Position numbers and translations under genes: made by a program. From Caldilinea sp. (GTDB lineage Bacteria > Chloroflexota > Anaerolineae > Caldilineales > Caldilineaceae): 13,947 bases of DNA. The stretch is from the NCBI GenBank assembly GCA_026389955.1, contig JAPLGY010000748.1:1-13947 (forward strand). Direction: 5' to 3'. A model generated the notes under the pieces. It saw nothing but the letters and a program-made list of their open reading frames with translations, was not told where the DNA came from and searched no databases. Shown in pieces: positions 7,642-13,947 of this stretch; within the stretch, counting starts at the first letter, position 1; each line of letters starts with the position of its first letter.

Positions 7642-10353
7642 ATGCCACGAGCGTTGTTTGATTCGCCTTACATTTTTGGAATCCAGGAACCTGGCGGCGA
7701 GCAGCTGATGTTGGCTGCCAGGCGAGCTGGCTGGATTCTGTTTTCTGAGGTGCTGGGCCATGACCCGGCTGATCTGAGCGGTGTGGACTACACCAGCTAT
7801 GCCAGCCAGGGGCTGGGGATCCTGATCCGTCTCAATCATGGCCACGAGCCGGAGGGGACGATTCCCCACAGCAGCCAGTACGAAGCCTTTGCCCGGCGGG
7901 TGGCAAATTTTGTGGGGACCAGCCGAGGGGCTCGGATCTGGGTGATCGGCAACGAGATGAACTACGCTGTGGAGCGCCCTGGGGTCAAGATTGACTGGGC
8001 TCGTCACCAGACACAGCGCGATGGCTCCCCTGACCTGGCCGACCCGACGCGGCGAGGGGTGGCGATTCGTTTCAATGTTCTGCCCGACCATTCGTCTGAG
8101 ATCCGCAGCACACGAGGGGCGATGATCAGCCCTGGAGAGGTGATCACGCCGGAGCTGTACAGCCGCTGCTACCGCCTCTGTCGGGAGGCGATCCACCGTC
8201 TGCCTGGCCATGAGGAAGATTTGGTGTTGGTGGGCGCTGTGGCCCCCTGGAACACGCAGACGATCTACCCGGGCAACCCGAATGGGGATTGGGTACAATA
8301 CTTTCAAGACATATTGACCCTCCTGGGGCCAGAGGGGTGCGACGGATTTACGTTGCATGCCTACACACATGGGGCGGAGCCCTCTTTGGTGACGAGCCCG
8401 GCGAAACTGGTGCCTCCCTTTCAGAATCGTCATCAGCAATTTCGCACCTACCTGGACTTTATGGGGGCAGTTCCTGCTGCGTTGCGCCACCTGCCAGTTT
8501 TTTTGACGGAGGTGGGGCAGGTACAGCCGTGGGTGGACCAAAACAGTGGCTGGGTGCAGGCGATGTATGCGGAGGTCGATACCTGGAACCATCAGCCTGG
8601 GGCTCAGCAGATTCGGGCTGCGCTGCTCTATCGTTGGCCGGCGTTGGATCGTTGGTACATTGAGGGCAAGCAAGGAGTTATCGAGGATTTTCAAAAGGCG
8701 CTTGCCAGTGACCTGCGTTGGCGGGAGCCTGCAAAGCCGTTGGGGACGGCGATTCAGCCGGTGCAGGGGGAGGCTCTCCTGCCCGACAGCGGGGGAAAGG
8801 AGCCGCTGTATGCTGCTGAGGCAGGAGCGGTCAAACGGCGTGGGCAACGTGAGGTGGCGTTGCCCGAGTATGCGGTCGAGTGGGTGTCCGACCGTTTCCC
8901 GGCGCAGCTTCTGGCCGGGCAGACGATTGCGGCGCAGGTGACGCTGCACAACGTGGGCACGTTGACCTGGCGTTGGGGGGGGGGCAACCCCTTTCGGATT
9001 GGGTATCGGTACTACCGCAACCGACGGCTGCTGCCGCTGGCTGCGTCCAAGGAACTGCGCACCGACATTCCCGAGGATGTGGTGTCGGGCCAACGGGTGA
9101 CAATGGAGGTGCGGATCGCGTTGCCCGACGAGCCGGGCAACTACACCTTGGAACTGGATCTGGTGCATGAAGGGGTGACTTGGTTCAAGCAGCGGGGAGC
9201 CTCTGTGCTGACCCGTTGGTTGACGATCGAGGCGGTGCCGGGCATCGGCGCACTGGCCGGCAAGCCTGGAGAGCCGCTGCTTCCTGTGCGGCTCTCCACC
9301 GACATCAGCCGTCGGCTGACGCGCAGCGAGGCCCCCTACGCCCGGCGCGATCTCAACCAAATCCGGTATGTGGTCATCCATCAAAGCGGCAGCCATCCTC
9401 GGCTAGGGCTGGAACGGATTGCGCAGGCACACATTCGGCGTGGCTATCCTGGGATTGCCTACGACTATGTGGTGGATGTGGCAGGAGAGATTTGGAAGGT
9501 CAAGGATCTGGAAGAGGTGGCCCAACCGGATCAGATCTGGTCGGAGCAGGGGGTCAACGTCTGCCTGGCTGGCCACTTTGATCTGTTGCCGCCGCCGTTG
9601 CCACAGCTGGATGCAGCAGGCCGGCTCTGTGCGTGGCTGGCGCAGAACATGGGGTTAGAAACCGGGGCGATTCTCGGGTTCGGCGAACTGGTCTCTGGGA
9701 AGAGTCCTGGGGAGACCTTTTATCGGGGAGTTCGTTGGAAGGAACTCCTGGTACGGCAGGTCCGTTTGCATCTGGCAGCATTGGGGTCGGGGGCGGTCGA
9801 TGCCGGGCGTGCCGATGAAGCGGCCCAGCGGGTCAACGAGCTTGAACTGTTGGCCCAGAGTCTGACAGCCCAGGTGAGCGAGGCTGCGGTCAGGGAGCAG
9901 GCGGCGCAGCGTTTGGTGCATCAGCTGCAAATCGAAGTTGGCGAGCTGCGCCGCAGGGCGATGGAGCGGCTGGAAATTGTGGGCACTGGGTTTCGTCTGT
10001 ACCAGAAGAGCGCAAGCCTGCCGCGTGCGCCGCACCGGTATATGACGCGTGACCTGGCTGCGGTTCGTTCGATTGTCATCTACGACACGGGGGCCCCGGC
10101 GGAGAGCTCTCTGGAGGAGTTGGCTGCCGAGCACTGCCGGGAATGGCCCGGGTTGTTGTACGATTTTGTCGTGATGGCGGATGGGACGGTGCAGCAGACC
10201 CAGCCGCTCGACCAGGTGCCAGACACCCCGGAGCCGTATGTGCGCGACGCGGTGAGCGTTGCTTTTGCAGGGGATCTGCGGTGGGGGGGGCTGCCCACGG
10301 AAGCACAGATCGATGCAGGGGGCGCGCTGCTGGGCTGGCTGCTGAAGCGCTGA
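7642..10353 (+). CDS. Glycosidase-like, Ig-like, degenerate PGRP-array protein (5' part of a split gene)
   Basis: The start ATG 7642 is chosen because the protein begins MPRALFDSPY, matching MPRAMLDSPY of the preceding gene, with GGAG five bases upstream; an in-frame TTG at 7588 adds 18 unrelated residues. Residues 1-360 are a paralogue of the upstream barrel and keep both candidate glutamates (Glu105 in GNEMN, Glu290 in LTEVGQ). Residues 408-533 resemble an Ig-like/NBR1-type beta domain. Residues 555-715 are a PGRP/amidase_2 domain keeping one zinc-site histidine (His580) but with Phe680 where the second is expected and Ser688 replacing the cysteine, so likely inactive. A coiled coil spans 725-778. 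A second PGRP-like unit starts near 790, with Tyr814 in place of the first histidine, and is cut at TGA 10351-10353. Its missing half is encoded immediately downstream in the same frame. No signal peptide is seen. Confidence 0.85.
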   Translation: MPRALFDSPYIFGIQEPGGEQLMLAARRAGWILFSEVLGHDPADLSGVDYTSYASQGLGILIRLNHGHEPEGTIPHSSQYEAFARRVANFVGTSRGARIWVIGNEMNYAVERPGVKIDWARHQTQRDGSPDLADPTRRGVAIRFNVLPDHSSEIRSTRGAMISPGEVITPELYSRCYRLCREAIHRLPGHEEDLVLVGAVAPWNTQTIYPGNPNGDWVQYFQDILTLLGPEGCDGFTLHAYTHGAEPSLVTSPAKLVPPFQNRHQQFRTYLDFMGAVPAALRHLPVFLTEVGQVQPWVDQNSGWVQAMYAEVDTWNHQPGAQQIRAALLYRWPALDRWYIEGKQGVIEDFQKALASDLRWREPAKPLGTAIQPVQGEALLPDSGGKEPLYAAEAGAVKRRGQREVALPEYAVEWVSDRFPAQLLAGQTIAAQVTLHNVGTLTWRWGGGNPFRIGYRYYRNRRLLPLAASKELRTDIPEDVVSGQRVTMEVRIALPDEPGNYTLELDLVHEGVTWFKQRGASVLTRWLTIEAVPGIGALAGKPGEPLLPVRLSTDISRRLTRSEAPYARRDLNQIRYVVIHQSGSHPRLGLERIAQAHIRRGYPGIAYDYVVDVAGEIWKVKDLEEVAQPDQIWSEQGVNVCLAGHFDLLPPPLPQLDAAGRLCAWLAQNMGLETGAILGFGELVSGKSPGETFYRGVRWKELLVRQVRLHLAALGSGAVDAGRADEAAQRVNELELLAQSLTAQVSEAAVREQAAQRLVHQLQIEVGELRRRAMERLEIVGTGFRLYQKSASLPRAPHRYMTRDLAAVRSIVIYDTGAPAESSLEELAAEHCREWPGLLYDFVVMADGTVQQTQPLDQVPDTPEPYVRDAVSVAFAGDLRWGGLPTEAQIDAGGALLGWLLKR
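10351..10353 (+). other. In-frame TGA interrupting a PGRP-like domain
   Basis: Codon 904 of the preceding frame is TGA, and the frame then stays open to 11511. Residues encoded just after it (VQGIGEVCETASPG, then RGWKADLL) line up with the C-terminal half of the first degenerate PGRP domain (ILGFGELVSGKSPG, then RWKELL). The stop therefore falls inside one domain. A nonsense mutation (for example from TGG or CGA), a sequencing or assembly error, readthrough, or termination-reinitiation at TTG 10360 could all explain it. Confidence 0.8.
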
Positions 10354-10359
10354 GCGCAG

Positions 10360-11511
10360 TTGAGGTTGGAGAATGTGCAAGGGATCGGCGAGGTCTGCGA
10401 GACGGCTTCGCCGGGGCGAGAATGGCTGGCTGGGAGAGGGTGGAAGGCAGATTTGTTGAGGGGGGCGCGCGCGGCGGGGGCAGACAAGGTGGGGGGGGAG
10501 GAGCTCAGCGGGTTGCAGCAGGCAATCGCCCATCTGGAGAGCGAGAATGCGTTGCTGCGCGAGCGCAACCAGCAGCTGGTGGCGGAGCGCAGCGGCCAAC
10601 AGGAGGAACTGCTGCACTTGCGTGCCGATGTGCGCAATCTGGCGGTGCAGGGCTTTGTCGTGCCGGCTCCGCCGTTGCAGGAGAGCACTGAGCGTCTGCC
10701 CAAACAGGGCCGACTGCGCTATGAACGGCGCTCGCTGAGCCAGATCACCCATCTGGCCATCCACCACACGGCAGCGCCGCCGCGTGTGGGGCCGGTACGC
10801 ATTGCCGAGCTGCACATTGCTGCGGACCCTGCTCGGGGCAAAGACGCCTGGCCAGGGATTGGGTATCACTACTTTGTGCATGCCGACGGCCGGATCGAGC
10901 AGACGAATGCGTTGGAAACAGCGGCCTACCACGTGGTGCGCCACTACACTTACTCGGTTGGAATCGTCTTTGCCGGCAGTTTTATGAATGGAAAAATTCC
11001 GACCTCGGCGCAGTTGCAGGCGGGGGCCCATCTGTCTGCGTGGCTGATGCAGGAGCTCAAGATTCCGCTGGCGCGCGTCTGGGGGCATCGGGAATTTCCA
11101 GACAACCTGACGGTCTGTCCGGGCAGTGAGTGGACACAAGGCAATCGCTGGCGGGATCTGCTTTTTGACCAGATTCAGCAGATCCAACGGGGGACCGGGC
11201 TCAAGGCGATTCGTCACTATCTGCTTTTCCCAGCCTATGCGGGGATGGGGGAGCGTCTTGCCGATGTACAGAGCTACGTGGCTCGCTTCTCTCCGACGGT
11301 GGGGGTTCGAGTGGAGGAGGCCATGGCGGCGGAGTATGTGACGATCGTCGGCAACGAATCGGGTGTGACGGCGGCCAGCGAACAACAGCTTGTGGCTGCT
11401 GGCTGTTGGGTGGAAAGAATCGGTGGACGCACGGAGGGTGAGGAAAGGCAGTTGTTGGCCGAGATGGCGCGGGCGGGCAGGCGCTTTCGCACCCTCGAAG
11501 TGGATTTTTAG
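10360..11511 (+). CDS. N-acetylmuramoyl-L-alanine amidase, PGRP/amidase_2 type (3' part of a split gene)
   Basis: If translated separately it would start at TTG 10360, six bases after the upstream TGA, with no clear ribosome binding site, so reinitiation or readthrough would be needed. Numbered from there, residues 1-40 are the tail of a degenerate PGRP domain, and residues 48-98 are a heptad-like coiled coil rich in Leu, Glu, Gln and Arg. Residues 115-275 are an amidase_2 domain with all expected zinc ligands: His135 in IHHT, His243 in GHREF and Cys253 in CPG, plus the GIGYHYFV strand. Such enzymes cleave the MurNAc-L-Ala bond of peptidoglycan. Residues 285-383 form a C-terminal domain (YVTIVGNESGV, then GCWVERIGG) that I recall from Chloroflexota amidases but cannot name. 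scpA starts at the base after its stop. No signal peptide is visible. Confidence 0.82.
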   Translation: MRLENVQGIGEVCETASPGREWLAGRGWKADLLRGARAAGADKVGGEELSGLQQAIAHLESENALLRERNQQLVAERSGQQEELLHLRADVRNLAVQGFVVPAPPLQESTERLPKQGRLRYERRSLSQITHLAIHHTAAPPRVGPVRIAELHIAADPARGKDAWPGIGYHYFVHADGRIEQTNALETAAYHVVRHYTYSVGIVFAGSFMNGKIPTSAQLQAGAHLSAWLMQELKIPLARVWGHREFPDNLTVCPGSEWTQGNRWRDLLFDQIQQIQRGTGLKAIRHYLLFPAYAGMGERLADVQSYVARFSPTVGVRVEEAMAAEYVTIVGNESGVTAASEQQLVAAGCWVERIGGRTEGEERQLLAEMARAGRRFRTLEVDF

Positions 11512-12291
11512 ATGGACTTCCTACGCAGCCAGCCGTTCGGTGCAGGCTACACGGTTCAGCAGCCAGCCTTTTCTGGCCCTCTGGACCTGTTGTTGCAGAT
11601 GATTGAGGTGCGCGAGCTGGATATCAGCCTGATCAGCCTGATGGGGGTCACCGACCAGTATTTGAAAACGCTCAACGAGTTGGAGGAGATCGAGCCAGGG
11701 GCTCTGGCGGATTTTTTGGTGGTGGCCTCCCGACTCATCTACATCAAATCTTATCAGCTGTTGCCCAAGCCGCGTCCGCCTGTGGAGGAGGAAGAGGAGG
11801 CGAGCGGCGACCTGCTTTTGCGCCAGCTGCTCGAGTATCGCCGTTTCAAGACAGCGGCAGCGTGGTTGCGGGGTCGGGAAGCGTCTGGGCTGCGGGTCTA
11901 CGTGCGGACAGCGCCGAGGCCGGAAGTGCAGCGGCGGCTGGACATGGCCAGTGTGGATCTGAAAGCACTGCAGCGGGCTCTGCGCCAGGGATTGCAGCGG
12001 CTGCCGGTGGCCCCTCTGCGAGTCAAATCCTCTCCGATCACGGTGGCAGAGCGGATCGAAGGAGTGCGCGCGTACCTGAAGGCGCTCCTGGGGAGGGCGC
12101 AGGTCATCCGGTTTGAGGAGTTGATGCGCCATGACACCACACGGTTGGAAGTGGTGGTGACCTTTCTGGCGGTTTTGGAGCTGGTCAGACTGCACGAAAT
12201 TGAGGTGCTCCAGGACGAGATCTTTGGCACGATCCGGCTGAGGCCGGCGGTGGAGTGGGAGGCCTCTGCGGCGGCTGCAGAGGCCCAATAG
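11512..12291 (+). CDS. scpA: Segregation and condensation protein A (ScpA)
   Basis: ScpA is the kleisin subunit that bridges SMC dimers with ScpB in bacterial chromosome condensation and segregation. The 259-residue length fits the family. The N-terminal helical domain shows the typical FSGPLDLLLQMIEVRELDI segment (residues 20-38), followed by ISLMGVTDQYL and a hydrophobic ASRLIYIKSYQLLP. An acidic linker EEEEEASGD follows near residues 90-98, then LLRQLLEYRRFKTAA. The C-terminal winged-helix region (around 175-250) contains VTFLAVLELVRLHEIEVLQDEIFGTI. ATG 11512 directly abuts the amidase stop codon, with only a weak purine stretch upstream, so translation is probably coupled. No scpB follows; the next gene is convergent, so the partner must be elsewhere. 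Confidence 0.95.
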   Translation: MDFLRSQPFGAGYTVQQPAFSGPLDLLLQMIEVRELDISLISLMGVTDQYLKTLNELEEIEPGALADFLVVASRLIYIKSYQLLPKPRPPVEEEEEASGDLLLRQLLEYRRFKTAAAWLRGREASGLRVYVRTAPRPEVQRRLDMASVDLKALQRALRQGLQRLPVAPLRVKSSPITVAERIEGVRAYLKALLGRAQVIRFEELMRHDTTRLEVVVTFLAVLELVRLHEIEVLQDEIFGTIRLRPAVEWEASAAAAEAQ

Positions 12292-12294
12292 CGG

Positions 12295-13680
12295 TCAGCG
12301 CGCGGGGATCGTCCCTGGCGAGAGGGAGATGCGGTCAGGGAGGGGAGACCGATCTCGCACGAAGCGCCCTTGCATCGACCAGGGGCTCTGTTCCTGGAGG
12401 CTTTCGAGCACCTTGTGGCGGTGCAATTTTTCGGCTTCGGGGACATCGTCGAGCAGGCGGCGTTCGCTGACCGTGCCTGGGCGTGGGCTATAGCGGGCCA
12501 GGTGGACCTTGTCAAATTTGAGGTCTCGCAGCAGATCGACGGTGCGTTCAAATTGTTCGTTGTCCTCCCCGCAGAAGCCGACGATGATATCGGTGTGAAT
12601 GGCTACAGCGGGTACGATGGCGCGAATGCGTTCGACCAAGGAGCGGTACTCGGCATTGGTGTAGCCGCGTTTCATGCGTTGGAGCACAGTATCGTCGCCG
12701 GCCTGGATGGGGACCTCGATATGGGGGCAGACTTTGGGCAGATCGCGCACGGTTTCGAGAATGCGGTCGGTCATGTAGTTGGGATGGCTGGTGAGAAAAC
12801 GAATCCGCCAAAGCCCTTCGACGGCATGCACAGCCCGCAACAGGTCGGCCAAATCGGCGTGCTGGGGATCTTCTGAGCGCTGTACAGCCTCAAACGCTTT
12901 GACGGTGCTGCTGTTGCCCAACTCTCCTCGCCAGTCGTAGCCGTAGCGGTCGACGATCTGGCCGAGCAACGTGACCTCGCGGACTCCCTGGCTGACCAGC
13001 CCACGGACTTCGGCGACGATCTCGTCGACAGGGCGGCTGCGTTCGACGCCGCGGCGGAAAGGGATGATGCAGAATGTACAGGCATGGCTGCAGCCGTAGA
13101 CGATCGGGACGTGGGCGGCCACGGGAGGCTCGCCGCTCAGGGCCAGATGTTGGATCGACTGAACAGTGCCGATCGGCTGGGCTGCGTCCTGCAGCCGGTG
13201 GCGCTGGGCGAGTTGTTGGCGTTCGATCTCTGCCATTTCTGCGTCGATCTCGGTCTGGCGCAGGAAATTGACCAGCGGGGTGGCTTCGCTGGGAGGCATG
13301 AAGACATCGACATAAGGGTAGCTTTCGAGCAGTTGTGGGCTGGGTTTGACCCCCACCAGGCAACCCATCAGGGCCACGGTGCGGTCGTTTTTGGCACGTT
13401 TCCAGGGTTTGAGGCTGCCCAGCTTGCCGACTGCCTTGTCTTCGGCGCTCTGGCGTACAACACAGGTGTTGAGCACGACCACGTCGGCTTCGTCGAGCGA
13501 ATCGGTGGGGCCATACCCAATTTTTTCCAGTTCGGCGGCGACATGATTGGAGTCAGCCACGTTCATTTGGCAGCCGATCGTCCAGATGTGGTATTTGCGG
13601 GTGGATTCCGAACGCTGGTCTGTGGCCAGTTCGTAGGTGACCTCGGCGTCGGGCTGGCCGTGAGAAGTGCGTGCAGACAT
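12295..13680 (-). CDS. miaB: tRNA-2-methylthio-N6-dimethylallyladenosine synthase MiaB, lacking a clear TRAM domain
   Basis: MiaB is a radical SAM methylthiotransferase that converts i6A37 to ms2i6A37 in tRNAs reading UNN codons. The 461-residue protein has an N-terminal UPF0004 domain with three cluster cysteines (Cys37 in GCQMN, Cys73 in NTCVVR, Cys107 in MGC). The radical SAM motif CSHACTFC follows (Cys197, Cys201, Cys204), then EVTLLGQIVDRYG and a late radical SAM region ending ARYSPRPGTVSERR. A region rich in Glu and Gln at about 143-180 lengthens the linker. After about residue 431 only 30 residues remain, and they do not resemble the TRAM RNA-binding domain that normally ends MiaB. The start is supported by AGGAGA (13687-13692) and a strong upstream promoter. 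It converges on scpA with 3 bp between stop codons. Confidence 0.93.
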   Translation of the reverse strand: MSARTSHGQPDAEVTYELATDQRSESTRKYHIWTIGCQMNVADSNHVAAELEKIGYGPTDSLDEADVVVLNTCVVRQSAEDKAVGKLGSLKPWKRAKNDRTVALMGCLVGVKPSPQLLESYPYVDVFMPPSEATPLVNFLRQTEIDAEMAEIERQQLAQRHRLQDAAQPIGTVQSIQHLALSGEPPVAAHVPIVYGCSHACTFCIIPFRRGVERSRPVDEIVAEVRGLVSQGVREVTLLGQIVDRYGYDWRGELGNSSTVKAFEAVQRSEDPQHADLADLLRAVHAVEGLWRIRFLTSHPNYMTDRILETVRDLPKVCPHIEVPIQAGDDTVLQRMKRGYTNAEYRSLVERIRAIVPAVAIHTDIIVGFCGEDNEQFERTVDLLRDLKFDKVHLARYSPRPGTVSERRLLDDVPEAEKLHRHKVLESLQEQSPWSMQGRFVRDRSPLPDRISLSPGTIPAR

Positions 13681-13686
13681 GTCATT

Positions 13687-13692
13687 TCTCCT
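13687..13692 (-). promoter_or_regulatory. Ribosome binding site of miaB
   Basis: The minus strand reads AGGAGA here, six bases before the ATG at 13678-13680. This near-ideal Shine-Dalgarno sequence fixes the start chosen for MiaB. Confidence 0.8.
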
Positions 13693-13763
13693 GTAAGCCG
13701 GTGTAGGCCGGGCAGGTTTTTCAAAAACAGTGGTCAGCCCAGATCGTATGCTGCCCTTCCCTG

Positions 13764-13792
13764 ATTGTACGGGGGGTGGCGCCTTTTGTCAA
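13764..13792 (-). promoter_or_regulatory. Sigma-70-type promoter for miaB
   Basis: On the minus strand a perfect -35 hexamer TTGACA (13787-13792) is followed by a 17-base spacer and the -10 hexamer TACAAT (13764-13769). Transcription would start near 13757, giving a leader of about 77 bases before miaB. The leader contains the short palindrome GTTTTTGAAAAAC (13716-13728). The -35 lies only 24 bases beyond the transposase stop, so part of the promoter could belong to an insertion-sequence end. Confidence 0.75.
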
Positions 13793-13816
13793 CCGGCAGA
13801 CTCAGAAGGGTCTACT

Positions 13817-13947
13817 TCACGATGGGGGCAGGTTTTTGGCAGCGTCCCACATCTGGTCAAAGCGTCCGCTAAGGACGGCGGCACGAACTGGCAGCAGGTT
13901 TTCGGCACCTTGCCGTGACCAGCGCATGCCAGGACCGCTGAAGCGCG
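13817..13947 (-). mobile_element. C-terminal end of a transposase, cut by the window edge
   Basis: An open minus-strand frame enters from the right edge and ends at a TGA at 13817-13819, giving 42 residues. The motif GMRWSRQGAENLLPVRAAVL, followed by a GRFDQMW-type end, resembles the C-terminus of transposases of the ISKra4/ISLre2-like type, which end with an RW-S-x-x-G-A...RA-x-x-L-S-G...W pattern. The family call is from memory and tentative. The rest of the gene lies outside the window, so whether it is intact is unknown. It is transcribed in the same direction as miaB. Confidence 0.55.

Noticed and set aside
6841..9396. An 851-codon minus-strand open frame spanning both wall-hydrolase genes
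   Set aside because: It mirrors the two plus-strand genes, which share a frame and contain clear domains. The antisense product has no recognisable motif, so its length reflects absent stop complements.
10351..10353. TGA as a selenocysteine or alternative-code sense codon
   Set aside because: TGA ends several genes here (livH, livM, livG and the M23 protein), and I see no obvious hairpin directly after it. The position is a variable helix of a degenerate domain, so a mutation, error or fission is likelier.
9655..11385. A 576-codon minus-strand open frame opposite the amidase region
   Set aside because: It is antisense to PGRP and coiled-coil coding sequence with conserved zinc ligands, and has no supporting motif or ribosome binding site.
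12292..12294. A terminator between scpA and miaB
   Set aside because: Only three bases separate the convergent stops, so there is no room for one. I saw no clear hairpin plus T-tract at the gene ends.
12370..13764. Plus-strand open frames of 168 and 226 codons within the miaB region
   Set aside because: They are antisense to miaB, whose cluster cysteines, ribosome binding site and promoter are all clear on the minus strand.
13711..13838. GGCAGGTTTTT occurring at 13711-13721 and again near 13827 as possible insertion-sequence ends
   Set aside because: The match is only about 11 bases in direct orientation, and one copy lies inside the transposase reading frame. It is not a convincing terminal repeat.

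Overview
The window reads as a high-GC bacterial chromosome segment, most likely from the Chloroflexota (an Anaerolineae/Caldilineae-type lineage). This is an inference from the GC-rich coding bias, a Liv permease with a long extra N-terminal membrane region, and the style of the SH3/M23 and amidase proteins. No rRNA, tRNA or CRISPR array is visible.

Layout. Positions 1-107 hold three perfect 15-bp tandem repeats and a short leader. Positions 108-4477 encode a branched-chain amino acid type ABC importer without its binding protein: livH, livM, livG, livF. Positions 4498-11511 encode a block of large peptidoglycan-acting proteins. The first joins a glycosidase-like barrel, five SH3b repeats and an intact M23 endopeptidase. 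The second starts with a paralogous barrel, then an Ig-like domain and degenerate PGRP/amidase_2 units separated by coiled coils. The third carries an intact PGRP/amidase_2 domain and a C-terminal domain I cannot name. Positions 11512-12291 encode ScpA. miaB lies on the minus strand (12295-13680), converging on scpA with only 3 bp between the stops, and has a near-consensus promoter. The right edge holds the C-terminal end of a transposase (13817-13947, minus).

Working together. All eight plus-strand genes are packed with gaps from a 4-bp overlap to 60 bp, with no visible terminator between them, so one transcript could carry solute uptake, cell-wall cleavage and chromosome condensation. A plausible but unproven reading is that wall fragments are cut and the resulting amino acids or peptides imported, or that wall hydrolysis is coordinated with chromosome segregation.

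Most notable observation. The second and third wall genes are in the same frame, separated by one TGA at 10351-10353. The first residues after the TGA align with the missing C-terminal half of the PGRP-like domain that the TGA interrupts. The two therefore look like one roughly 1290-codon gene encoding three tandem PGRP units (two with lost zinc ligands, one intact), split by an in-frame stop. None of the wall proteins has a recognisable signal peptide, which leaves their export unexplained.
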